Under the pieces are notes generated by a model. That model had not been told where the DNA came from, made no database searches, and saw nothing but the letters and a program-made list of their open reading frames with translations. DNA of 10,383 nucleotides, taken from Nevskiaceae bacterium (lineage in GTDB: Bacteria; Pseudomonadota; Gammaproteobacteria; Steroidobacterales; Steroidobacteraceae). This document shows, one piece after another, positions 1 through 7,621 of the stretch (its first letter is position 1; each line of letters opens with the position of its first letter). The stretch covers positions 1-10,383 of the forward strand of contig JAITMN010000091.1 of NCBI GenBank assembly GCA_031277355.1, read 5' to 3'. The translations under genes and the position numbers were made by a program.

Positions 1-25
1 CATGACGATGCGCAGAGTGAACCAT
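1..25 (-). CDS. Start of an unidentified gene, cut by the window edge
   Basis: An ATG at 25 (minus strand) is preceded by a strong Shine-Dalgarno sequence, GGAGGG at 36-31, with about six bases between GGAGG and the start. Eight codons are visible (M V H S A H R H) before the window ends, so nothing can be said about function. The 129 bases between this start and the stop of the next gene upstream are AT-richer than the surroundings, and I see neither a convincing terminator nor a clear promoter in them. The call rests on the ribosome binding site alone. A chance ATG is possible. Confidence 0.35.
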
Positions 26-154
26 GCTACCCCTCCAGTTTTTGTTGTTTGGATTGGCACCGAATTTTCGATGCCTTTCTTTACATAAGTAAGCCTTCTG
101 GAAAAGTATCGCATGATCCCGCGAAGGGAGTTGAATCATCGGTCCACGCCGACG

Positions 155-733
155 TCAGTTTCTGCGAAATTTCGCTTTCTGTAGCGTATTGTAACGTTGT
201 ATCAGTTCTGAACGCTCGCGCAGCAGTTCGATCAATTGCGGGTCTGCGCGTGTCACTTTGATCATGTTCTGCTGATACTCCTTGCGGCGCGCACCTATTT
301 CAAACTCCGCCGTTTGCGCCGGGGGAGCGCCTATCATCATGGGCGGTTCAGCGGTCAATCCAATCACCGGACCGCCCGACGTGATGGCGTTGCTCTGCAA
401 AAACTGAAGGTATTCCCTGCCCTCACGTTCAAACGCTCGATTTTCGTATACCGAGCGGCAACTCTGCCGCTTGACCCGTGTGCCGGTGCGCAATTCCATA
501 TTGCAGTAAACATCAAAATCGTCGATTGGATTCAGTGCGTTGTAGCGCTCGAAGAAGCGCTGCTCCAGAACGACCATCTGCGCCCGCATCTTCGCCAACT
601 CGATTCGAGAACCCTGGACAACCACCTCGCCAAGGGACTGATTGGGCTCGGCTTCACCCGCGAATGACACCATTGGCAGTGCTGCTGAACAAGCACACAG
701 GAAAAGATACAACCAACAGCGCCTCGTTTTCAT
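155..733 (-). CDS. Small secreted protein with TonB-box-like motif (paralog 1 of a tandem pair)
   Basis: I do not recognise a named family. The 192 residues begin with a signal peptide (basic MKTRR, hydrophobic stretch to about 25, likely cut at VSFA/GEAE). The mature protein starts with GEAE, and nine residues in comes LGEVVVQGSR (34-43), which matches the TonB box of the nearby receptor. Residues about 44-66 look like an amphipathic helix or coiled coil ending in RYNALN. Next is a module DFDVYC (72-77), TGTRV (83-87), RQSCR (89-93) with two cysteines, C77 and C92, probably a disulfide in the periplasm. A Pro/Gly/Ala-rich linker (about 115-140) leads to a second charged helical region (about 143-190). 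A clear AGGAG lies seven bases before the ATG. The gene follows its paralog by 38 bases in the same direction, so the two are probably co-transcribed. It has no plug or barrel domain and is too short to be a receptor. The function is unknown. A role with TonB or the receptor is inference from the motif and location. Confidence 0.85.
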   Translation of the reverse strand: MKTRRCWLYLFLCACSAALPMVSFAGEAEPNQSLGEVVVQGSRIELAKMRAQMVVLEQRFFERYNALNPIDDFDVYCNMELRTGTRVKRQSCRSVYENRAFEREGREYLQFLQSNAITSGGPVIGLTAEPPMMIGAPPAQTAEFEIGARRKEYQQNMIKVTRADPQLIELLRERSELIQRYNTLQKAKFRRN

Positions 734-771
734 AACGCTCTCCTGCTGCCCTGTTGCCGGATCGTATCACA

Positions 772-1350
772 TCACTTCTTGCTAGATCTTGCCTCTTGCA
801 ACGCCGCATAACGCTCGTTCAACGCAGCGAGTTGGCGCACCAACTCCATCAACTCCGGGTCTTTGCTTGCCACGTCCAACACGTTCTGCTGGTATTCATC
901 ACGGCGCGCCTCTATCTCATCCTGAGCAGACTGCGCCTGCGTGCCTATCACCGGAGCAAGCTGGGTGGCATCCCCTGATGCGGCGACCCCCAATCCTGCT
1001 GCCGGATCAAGCACCGCGGACCCCGTGTCACTCTGCATATATTGCAGGTATTCCTGAGCTTCACGCTGGAGCGCCTTGCTCTGATATGCCGCGCGGCAAC
1101 TTTGCCGCCCAACCCGCGTTCCCGTGCTTTTTTCCTGCTTGCAGGAAACGTCGAAATCTTTGTTTGTATTGAGCTTGTTGTACCGTTTGAGGAACTGCTG
1201 CTCCAATGCACGAACTTGCTTTCGCAATTTCGCCAGCTCGCCCCGGGAGCCTTCGACGAGCACCTCGCCAAGGGCTTTGTCCGATTCCGCCTCGCCGGCA
1301 AACGATACGACCGGCAATACCATCAAACAGGCCAACAAGAAACGAACCAT
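772..1350 (-). CDS. Small secreted protein with TonB-box-like motif (paralog 2 of a tandem pair)
   Basis: This is the upstream member of the pair, also 192 residues. By eye about 57 of 94 aligned residues are identical to its neighbour from VSFAGEAE onward, and the similarity drops in the central linker. It has a short signal peptide (1-18, likely cut at VSFA/GEAE), then LGEVLVEGSR (27-36) at the same place as in the paralog. A helix (about 37-61, ending RYNKLN) follows, then DFDVSC (65-70), TGTRV (76-80) and RQSCR (82-86), keeping the two mature-part cysteines C70 and C85 with the same 14-residue gap. The linker (about 107-140) is Ala/Gly-rich and longer than in the paralog. The C-terminal part (143-192, including EYQQN and DPEL) looks like a coiled coil. 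The start is supported by a G-rich Shine-Dalgarno sequence (GGGGGG) just upstream. Only 22 bases separate the start from the receptor gene's terminator. The function is not known. From memory, small secreted proteins with a Cys, TGSR/TGTR, Cys module exist in related bacteria, but I could not verify homology. Confidence 0.87.
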   Translation of the reverse strand: MVRFLLACLMVLPVVSFAGEAESDKALGEVLVEGSRGELAKLRKQVRALEQQFLKRYNKLNTNKDFDVSCKQEKSTGTRVGRQSCRAAYQSKALQREAQEYLQYMQSDTGSAVLDPAAGLGVAASGDATQLAPVIGTQAQSAQDEIEARRDEYQQNVLDVASKDPELMELVRQLAALNERYAALQEARSSKK

Positions 1351-1372
1351 ACGCCCCCCGAGTTACGACTGG

Positions 1373-1409
1373 AAAAACAGAGCGGCGGAACTGAATCCGC
1401 CGCTCTGTT
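1373..1409 (-). terminator. Intrinsic terminator of the TonB-dependent receptor gene
   Basis: Read on the minus strand, a perfect 13-14 bp stem (1396-1409 with 1376-1389) closes on a six-base loop and runs into five Ts at 1377-1373. It begins about 36 bases after the receptor's TAG stop. The plus-strand side has no T-run, so it works in the minus direction only. It sits between the receptor and the two small secreted proteins. Confidence 0.9.
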
Positions 1410-1445
1410 GGGTCACTTCACTGCTGACCCGGTTACCCCCTCAGA

Positions 1446-4400
1446 CTAGAGTCTGGCCTTGATGCCGATGAAGTAGCGGCGACCGAGCGTGTCGTAGTAA
1501 CCCGCGCTCGTGCCGCCGTACCCAGGATTCGGCAAACTGAAGCCTGTCGGATTCTGGCAACCCTTGGTCAGCGCATCGGCAGAGCACACATTGCTGAGTT
1601 GATCCGCCACGTTTTGCGCATCGGTCTTGGTCGGATCAAACGGCCTGCCCGTCGACCTGCCGGTGAGCGCCGGCTGCTTGTCGAACAGGTTGTTGATGCC
1701 CGCACGCAACGAGAGTATGTCGCTGATCGTCCAGTTGAACGACAGATCAAAGGCGTTGTAACTGCTCGTCTTGATCGCCGTGCTGGGCGTATACGACAAC
1801 ATCATCCCCTCACCACCAGCGGCGACCCGCTCATTGTTCTCGATGATCGCCTTCTGACTGGCTATGCCCCCACCCCAAACCGAGGGCAGGAATCTCCAGC
1901 GCAGACTGACGCTGATCGGGTTGAGCCGATAGCTCAGCGAGGTGTTGATGCGGTAGTCATACGCGCCGCCATTGGTGCCCGTCAGCTGGGGGCCGAGTGA
2001 CCCCTTCCAATCGGTTTCCACGTCAATGGGCAGCGGGGACGTCTTCGTCTTGTAGTAGTTCAGGAAGCCGGTCGTGATGTTCAGGCCAATGTCACCCGGG
2101 ATCGCGGTGGCGCCCAGATCGGACAGATTGCCTCCCCAGTTCACTTGCACGTCGACACCCGACGTGGAAATCGTGGCCTGGTTGTCGTAGCCGATCATCG
2201 CGGTCAGCGCTGTGCCGTTGGCGCGGTTTCTCGGCACCTTCAGGCAGCCTTCGCTATTGGCCTGTTCCAGAGCCTCCTGCTCGTTCGTCACGATCCGCGC
2301 GCCGTAGCAAAGATAGTTGGCGTAGTCCACCGAGTACTGCTGAATGGCGTCGGCGATGTCCACTTTCCACCAGTCCACCGCCGCCGTCAGGCGGGCCAGC
2401 CAGGGGTTGTCGGACACCGAAGTAAACACCAAGCCAGCCGTCCAGGTGTCGGCCTTCTCGGAAAGCAGGTTGGGATTGCCCACCTGGAGGTTCCAGGAGA
2501 AGCCGCCGCCGCCGCCGCCGCCCGCATTGGCGCCGGTAATGCCATTGACCGGATTGCCGTAATAGGCATCGCGGCCCGTGGCGCCCATCTGGGCCTGGCA
2601 AATCAGGTAGGTGCTGATGGCTCCCGCCTCCGTCTGACCGGCAGCCATCACCGGATCCACCTCGTTCGCGCCCGGAACCGGGTCGATGGCGGTGGGGGCA
2701 ATACCGTTGGCGTCGTACACGAAGGTTCCGTCGGGGTTGCGCCGGGGAGAGATGGCGGCGCCGTAGGGTGCATTCGAACGCGCCGAGCAGGCATCGCCGA
2801 AATTGCCGGCCGCTCCGAAGACTTCCTGCTCCTGCAAGAACAGTTCGCCGAGGTTCGGCGCGCGCGTGGCGCGGTTGTAGCCGCCACGCATACGCAACCA
2901 GTCGGTGAACTGGACATTGGCGACGGCCTTGTACGTCCAGGTGCTATCGGTATCGGAGTAGTCGGAGTAGCGGCCACCCAGTTCCAGTTCCACCCTCTTC
3001 AGGAAGGGCAGATCGGAGACCAGCGGGACCAACAGCTCGCCGTAGATGTCTTTCACCGAGGTTGCTACATCCAGATAGCCCGTGGGATACACGCCGATCA
3101 CCTGATCCAGGAAGGACGAGGTGGATTGCAGAATGTCTGGAATGAACTGCGATTGGTTCCTGCGGTACTGGAAACCGGCTGCACCGCGCACTTCGCCCGC
3201 CCACAGATCAAACAGCCCGCCCTGGAGGTTCAGTTCGAACACGTCCTGCTGGTTCGAGGTGCGGGTCTGCAAGTTGGCGATCACGGCGTTACGGCAGTCA
3301 TCGCTGGGACGTGCGTCACCAGAGAAGATCATGTCGTAGAAACCGCTGGTGCAATTGACGATGGCGCCGCCGAAGCCCAGGCTGGTGGACGCCGTTCCGG
3401 CCGGCACCGTGTTGGGCTGGTTGGACTCCAGCGTGGAGTTGTAGCCGTAGTCAGGCTGCGAAACCAGCACACGCCAACGCGACAGCGAGCTGTTGCCGAA
3501 GGCGTTGTTGTACTGGCTCGACGCGCCGTGGGAGTAGTAGAGCTCTGCGGTCCAGTCCTTGATCGGCAGGTCGAAATTCAAGCCGGTCTCAACCTGCCAC
3601 ACCGCCGTGGTGTTCAACGTGGCGCGGGCGTCGAAGCTCTCCACCGGATAGGTTCCAACGATCCAGTCGCCCGCCTGATTGGGGCGGCTGTTCAGCAACG
3701 CTGCCGCTTCCACGCTGACAGGATGTTGAGCACCCGGCGCCATGTGCGGAATGAAGGCCGGATTGGCGTAAAGCGGATTGGTGGGATCGGCAATGGCCGC
3801 CGCAACCAGCGCCGAATCGTTCCAATCCAGAGTCGGGAGCAGCGGGCTGTCCGTCGTGGGGTTGTAAGCGATGTTGGCTGCCCAGCCGCCGGTGGCGTTG
3901 GTGCCGAACAGACGGGTGCGCGTGGTGCTCTGGTTCCAGTTACCGCGTGCGAAGAACTGGATGTTGTCGGTGATGTCGAAGGTGCCTGCGGCATAGATCG
4001 AGTAGCGATCCTGAGGGCCGCTGGACATCACGTCCACGTCGTTGTATTTGAGCGTTTCCCTGATCTGGCCGCGCTGCGAGATCGTTCCGTCGTAGCCGTA
4101 CTGGATGGCGTATTCCACGCCATCGATCACGCCACCGCCCTGACGGAATTTGTCGAGCAGGTTTCCATTGAGTGTGAACAACGAACCGTCTTCGTTGATG
4201 CGGAATGCGGCTCCGTTACACAGCAGCGCAGCGTTCAGGTTGAAATTGCAGGGGCTGGTTTGCAGACCCGCACCAGGCCCGCCAGCCGGGTAGACAGGGC
4301 GATTGTTGAAGATTCCCAGAATCGTATTCAGGTTGGCGTTGTTCGCGACGGTTGGGCCGTTGGGATTCGGAACCGAGCCGGTGCCGATTTCGTTCCAGCC

Positions 4401-5171
4401 GAACACGAAGAAGTCGTTCGACCCCACATAAGGATCGCTCCAGGACTTGGTGTAGAACTTGCGATTACGCTCCAACGCGGCTTCGCGATTGTAGTACTCC
4501 ATAGCCATCGTGACGTTGCCACGATTGTCCGCAAAGTTGGTGCCAAACACCGTGTAGGCTCGCACCTCTTCGCCGTCGCCCACCTCGGTGATGCCGTACT
4601 GAATATCGGCTTCGAGGCCTTGGAAGTTCTTCTTCAGAATGAAGTTCGTGACGCCGCCGATGGCGTCGGCGCCGTACACCGCCGATGCACCGCCCGAGAT
4701 GATTTCCACGCGCTCCACCAGCGACGAAGGAATGCCGTTGGTATCGGTGACCAGCAACGCATTGACCGGGACGGCTCGGTGGCCATCCACCAGCACCAGG
4801 TTACGGTTGGCTCCGAAGCCGCGCAACGAGATCGTTGCCACACCCACCGAGTTCACCGGCGTGATCTGCACGTCACCCTGGCTGGTAACCGGCGAGGCCG
4901 CCGGGTTGAAGTTCGGCAGTTCGTTCAGATAGGCCTCGACGTTCAGCCCGGCGCGCTCTTCCAGAGCGGCGGACTCCACGCTGATGATCGGGCTGTTGGA
5001 TTCAAAATCGCGGCGCTGGATGCGAGAACCGGTGACGGTGACCTCGGCCAGACCGTCGTCGCTGCTGGCCGCAGCCGCCGACACTGTTGGTGACCAAGTG
5101 GCTAACGCGGCGGTGCCAAGAATGGCGGCAACCGACGCGCCCACGGTCATACGACGAAAACTTTTCTTCAT
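1446..5171 (-). CDS. Large TonB-dependent outer-membrane receptor, substrate unknown
   Basis: A gated outer-membrane transporter that imports its ligand into the periplasm using energy from TonB-ExbB-ExbD. The 1241 residues start with a signal peptide (1 to about 33), then a TonB box LAEVTVTGSR (41-50). The plug domain (about 58-185) shows hallmark stretches: SLRGFGANRNLVLVDGHR, then ERVEIISGGASAVYGADAIGGV. The rest is a beta-barrel with long loops, ending RRYFIGIKARL. A GGGGGAA Shine-Dalgarno sequence lies just before the ATG. At 1241 residues it is well above the 700-900 common for siderophore receptors and fits the large receptors abundant in Xanthomonadales and sphingomonads, where carbohydrate, peptide or other scavenging substrates are typical. 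Ten cysteines fall in apparent loops, two of them as close pairs (C-x9-C and C-x8-C), probably disulfides. A seven-glycine run (884-890) comes from a triplet repeat. The last residue is Leu, where an aromatic residue is usual. No adjacent sigma/anti-sigma pair, transporter or enzyme hints at the substrate. Confidence 0.96.
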   Translation of the reverse strand: MKKSFRRMTVGASVAAILGTAALATWSPTVSAAAASSDDGLAEVTVTGSRIQRRDFESNSPIISVESAALEERAGLNVEAYLNELPNFNPAASPVTSQGDVQITPVNSVGVATISLRGFGANRNLVLVDGHRAVPVNALLVTDTNGIPSSLVERVEIISGGASAVYGADAIGGVTNFILKKNFQGLEADIQYGITEVGDGEEVRAYTVFGTNFADNRGNVTMAMEYYNREAALERNRKFYTKSWSDPYVGSNDFFVFGWNEIGTGSVPNPNGPTVANNANLNTILGIFNNRPVYPAGGPGAGLQTSPCNFNLNAALLCNGAAFRINEDGSLFTLNGNLLDKFRQGGGVIDGVEYAIQYGYDGTISQRGQIRETLKYNDVDVMSSGPQDRYSIYAAGTFDITDNIQFFARGNWNQSTTRTRLFGTNATGGWAANIAYNPTTDSPLLPTLDWNDSALVAAAIADPTNPLYANPAFIPHMAPGAQHPVSVEAAALLNSRPNQAGDWIVGTYPVESFDARATLNTTAVWQVETGLNFDLPIKDWTAELYYSHGASSQYNNAFGNSSLSRWRVLVSQPDYGYNSTLESNQPNTVPAGTASTSLGFGGAIVNCTSGFYDMIFSGDARPSDDCRNAVIANLQTRTSNQQDVFELNLQGGLFDLWAGEVRGAAGFQYRRNQSQFIPDILQSTSSFLDQVIGVYPTGYLDVATSVKDIYGELLVPLVSDLPFLKRVELELGGRYSDYSDTDSTWTYKAVANVQFTDWLRMRGGYNRATRAPNLGELFLQEQEVFGAAGNFGDACSARSNAPYGAAISPRRNPDGTFVYDANGIAPTAIDPVPGANEVDPVMAAGQTEAGAISTYLICQAQMGATGRDAYYGNPVNGITGANAGGGGGGGFSWNLQVGNPNLLSEKADTWTAGLVFTSVSDNPWLARLTAAVDWWKVDIADAIQQYSVDYANYLCYGARIVTNEQEALEQANSEGCLKVPRNRANGTALTAMIGYDNQATISTSGVDVQVNWGGNLSDLGATAIPGDIGLNITTGFLNYYKTKTSPLPIDVETDWKGSLGPQLTGTNGGAYDYRINTSLSYRLNPISVSLRWRFLPSVWGGGIASQKAIIENNERVAAGGEGMMLSYTPSTAIKTSSYNAFDLSFNWTISDILSLRAGINNLFDKQPALTGRSTGRPFDPTKTDAQNVADQLSNVCSADALTKGCQNPTGFSLPNPGYGGTSAGYYDTLGRRYFIGIKARL
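2502..2522. repeat. (GCC)7 triplet microsatellite inside the receptor gene
   Basis: Seven perfect tandem GCC units (GGC on the coding strand) encode glycine residues 884-890 of the TonB-dependent receptor, in a predicted surface loop (sequence around it: GANA, seven G, FSW). Unit gain or loss would keep the frame and change only the loop length. Confidence 0.95.
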
Positions 5172-5245
5172 AATTCCCCCTGTTGGTCCGTTTCACTAAC
5201 GCAACGCATGCCCCATCACCCACGAGTCCATGGTGCGCTGGTGTA

Positions 5246-5275
5246 TGAATACCACAACGCAGGAGGAATCTTCAA
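5246..5275 (-). promoter_or_regulatory. Weak candidate promoter for the receptor gene
   Basis: On the minus strand TTGAAG (5275-5270) is followed after 18 bases by TATTCA (5251-5246), about 75 bases before the receptor start. The -35 is fair and the -10 poor (three of six), so this is only the best match in the 5172-5370 gap. A separate promoter is expected because the groEL terminator lies just upstream. No Fur-type palindrome was seen. Confidence 0.25.
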
Positions 5276-5322
5276 ATTTCTGTGCGATCAGCGCGCAATT
5301 CATGATTTCCGGGCGCAAGAAT

Positions 5323-5338
5323 TGTTGCTTTCGCAACA
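5323..5338 (-). repeat. Short hairpin with GAAA tetraloop between groEL terminator and receptor
   Basis: TGTTGC and GCAACA form a perfect six-base-pair stem around a four-base loop. Read as minus-strand RNA the loop is GAAA, a stable GNRA tetraloop. It lies 33 bases past the groEL terminator T-run and about 150 bases before the receptor start, so it could be a backup 3' structure, an operator dyad or chance. Confidence 0.5.
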
Positions 5339-5370
5339 CACCCGACGACTGAGGGGGCCAAACAGCTCAC

Positions 5371-5401
5371 AAAAAAAGCCCCGGCAGTTTCCCGCCGGGG
5401 C
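5371..5401 (-). terminator. Intrinsic terminator of the groES-groEL operon
   Basis: On the minus strand GCCCCGGC (5401-5394) pairs perfectly with GCCGGGGC (5385-5378) around an eight-base loop and is followed directly by seven Ts (5377-5371). It begins 39 bases after the groEL stop. This is a textbook rho-independent terminator and separates the chaperonin operon from the receptor gene downstream. Confidence 0.95.
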
Positions 5402-5415
5402 CTTTCGCATCGAAC

Positions 5416-5440
5416 GATGGATATGAAGCAAGCGCGAAGC

Positions 5441-5453
<13 letters not shown>
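5416..5453 (-). repeat. Inverted repeat spanning the groEL stop codon
   Basis: GATGGATATG (5453-5444 on the minus strand, the last codons MDM of groEL) is perfectly complementary to CATATCCATC (5425-5416) after the stop, with 18 bases between. Inside the gap AAGC and GCTT can add a four-pair inner stem with a TTCGC loop. The TAA stop codon therefore lies within the hairpin, only 15 bases before the terminator stem begins. Confidence 0.75.
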
Positions 5454-7081
<1,628 letters not shown>

Positions 7082-7083
7082 GA

Positions 7084-7377
7084 TTATTTGCCCTCGATAA
7101 CGGCCATCACGTCTTCTTCACGCATGACCAGCAGTTCATCACCATCGACCTTCACTTCGGTTCCGCCGTACTTGCCGAACAGCACCTTGTCGCCGACCTT
7201 CACGTCGAGCGCGCGGACCGAGCCGTTTTCCAGAATCTTGCCCTTGCCCACCGCAACGACCTTGCCCTGAATGGGCTTCTCGGTCGCGGTGTCGGGGATG
7301 ATGATGCCTCCGGCGGAGGTACGTTCTTCTTCCAGCCGCTTCACGATGATGCGGTCATGGAGAGGGCGAATTTTCAT
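7084..7377 (-). CDS. groS: 10 kDa co-chaperonin GroES
   Basis: Heptameric lid that binds GroEL and closes the folding chamber. The 97 residues match the usual length: MKIRPLHDRIIVKR at the start, the mobile loop around EERTSAGGIIIPD (17-29) whose hydrophobic III contacts GroEL, and the VLFGKYGGTEVK and ELLVMREEDVMAVIE strands at the end. I chose the ATG at 7377. The frame stays open to a GTG at 7386, but that GTG overlaps the AGGAG (7390-7386), which is ideally placed eight bases before the ATG, and all known GroES proteins begin near MxIRPLHDR. It is the first gene of the operon with groEL. An approximately 113-base leader contains a CIRCE element, so HrcA repression is likely, together with a heat-shock-like -35 box. 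Confidence 0.98.
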   Translation of the reverse strand: MKIRPLHDRIIVKRLEEERTSAGGIIIPDTATEKPIQGKVVAVGKGKILENGSVRALDVKVGDKVLFGKYGGTEVKVDGDELLVMREEDVMAVIEGK

Positions 7378-7460
7378 GCTTGCCACTCCTTTTGTGGGTT
7401 CCCATGTTGTTTAAGTCCAATGCAGCCAGGGACCGGCCCCCTGGGGAGGGGCGAGTATCG

Positions 7461-7487
7461 TTAGCACTCTCGGTCACTGGCTGCTAA
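7461..7487 (-). promoter_or_regulatory. CIRCE operator (HrcA binding site) of groESL
   Basis: TTAGCACTC (7461-7469), nine spacer bases, then GGCTGCTAA (7479-7487). Against the consensus TTAGCACTC-N9-GAGTGCTAA the first arm is perfect and the second matches seven of nine, with the exact spacing. It lies about 84 bases before the groES start and just downstream of the likely transcription start, the classic position for repression by HrcA and for an mRNA leader stem. hrcA itself is not in the window. Confidence 0.88.
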
Positions 7488-7496
7488 CGGGCGCTA

Positions 7497-7525
7497 ATGA
7501 TAGCGGCGAAACCTCCCATTTCAAG
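7497..7525 (-). promoter_or_regulatory. groESL promoter, sigma70-like with heat-shock-like -35
   Basis: On the minus strand TTGAAA (7524-7519) and TATCAT (7502-7497) are separated by 16 bases. Each box differs from the sigma70 consensus at one position. The -35 with its preceding C reads CTTGAAA (7525-7519), identical to the sigma32 -35 core, but no clear CCCCAT-type -10 follows. The start of transcription would be near 7490, immediately before the CIRCE element. Confidence 0.7.
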
Positions 7526-7621
7526 GCTCGCGGCCGGATAGATTTGGATATGCCGATTTTTCATCTGCCAATTGGCTGCCGGAGGGCTGGGTTTCTGGCT
7601 GGCGAGGGCTACAATCCGCCG

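Noticed and set aside
26..154. A terminator for the small secreted protein pair
   Set aside because: Only weak stems of three to four pairs (for example TCGC with GCGA before TACTTTT) are present, too weak to call.
49..667. Plus-strand open frames over the left part of the window (49-261, 236-667)
   Set aside because: They run opposite the first small secreted protein, overlap each other, have no good ribosome binding site and show no similarity to known motifs.
2145..5093. A 982-codon open frame antisense to the receptor gene
   Set aside because: It lies wholly opposite a clear TonB-dependent receptor and is rich in His, Arg, Val and Gly, as expected from the complement of GC-biased codons. 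It has no domain and no credible ribosome binding site.
7378..7386. A GTG start extending GroES by three residues
   Set aside because: The GTG overlaps the Shine-Dalgarno AGGAG that serves the ATG at 7377, and GroES proteins begin at the MKIRPLHDR equivalent.
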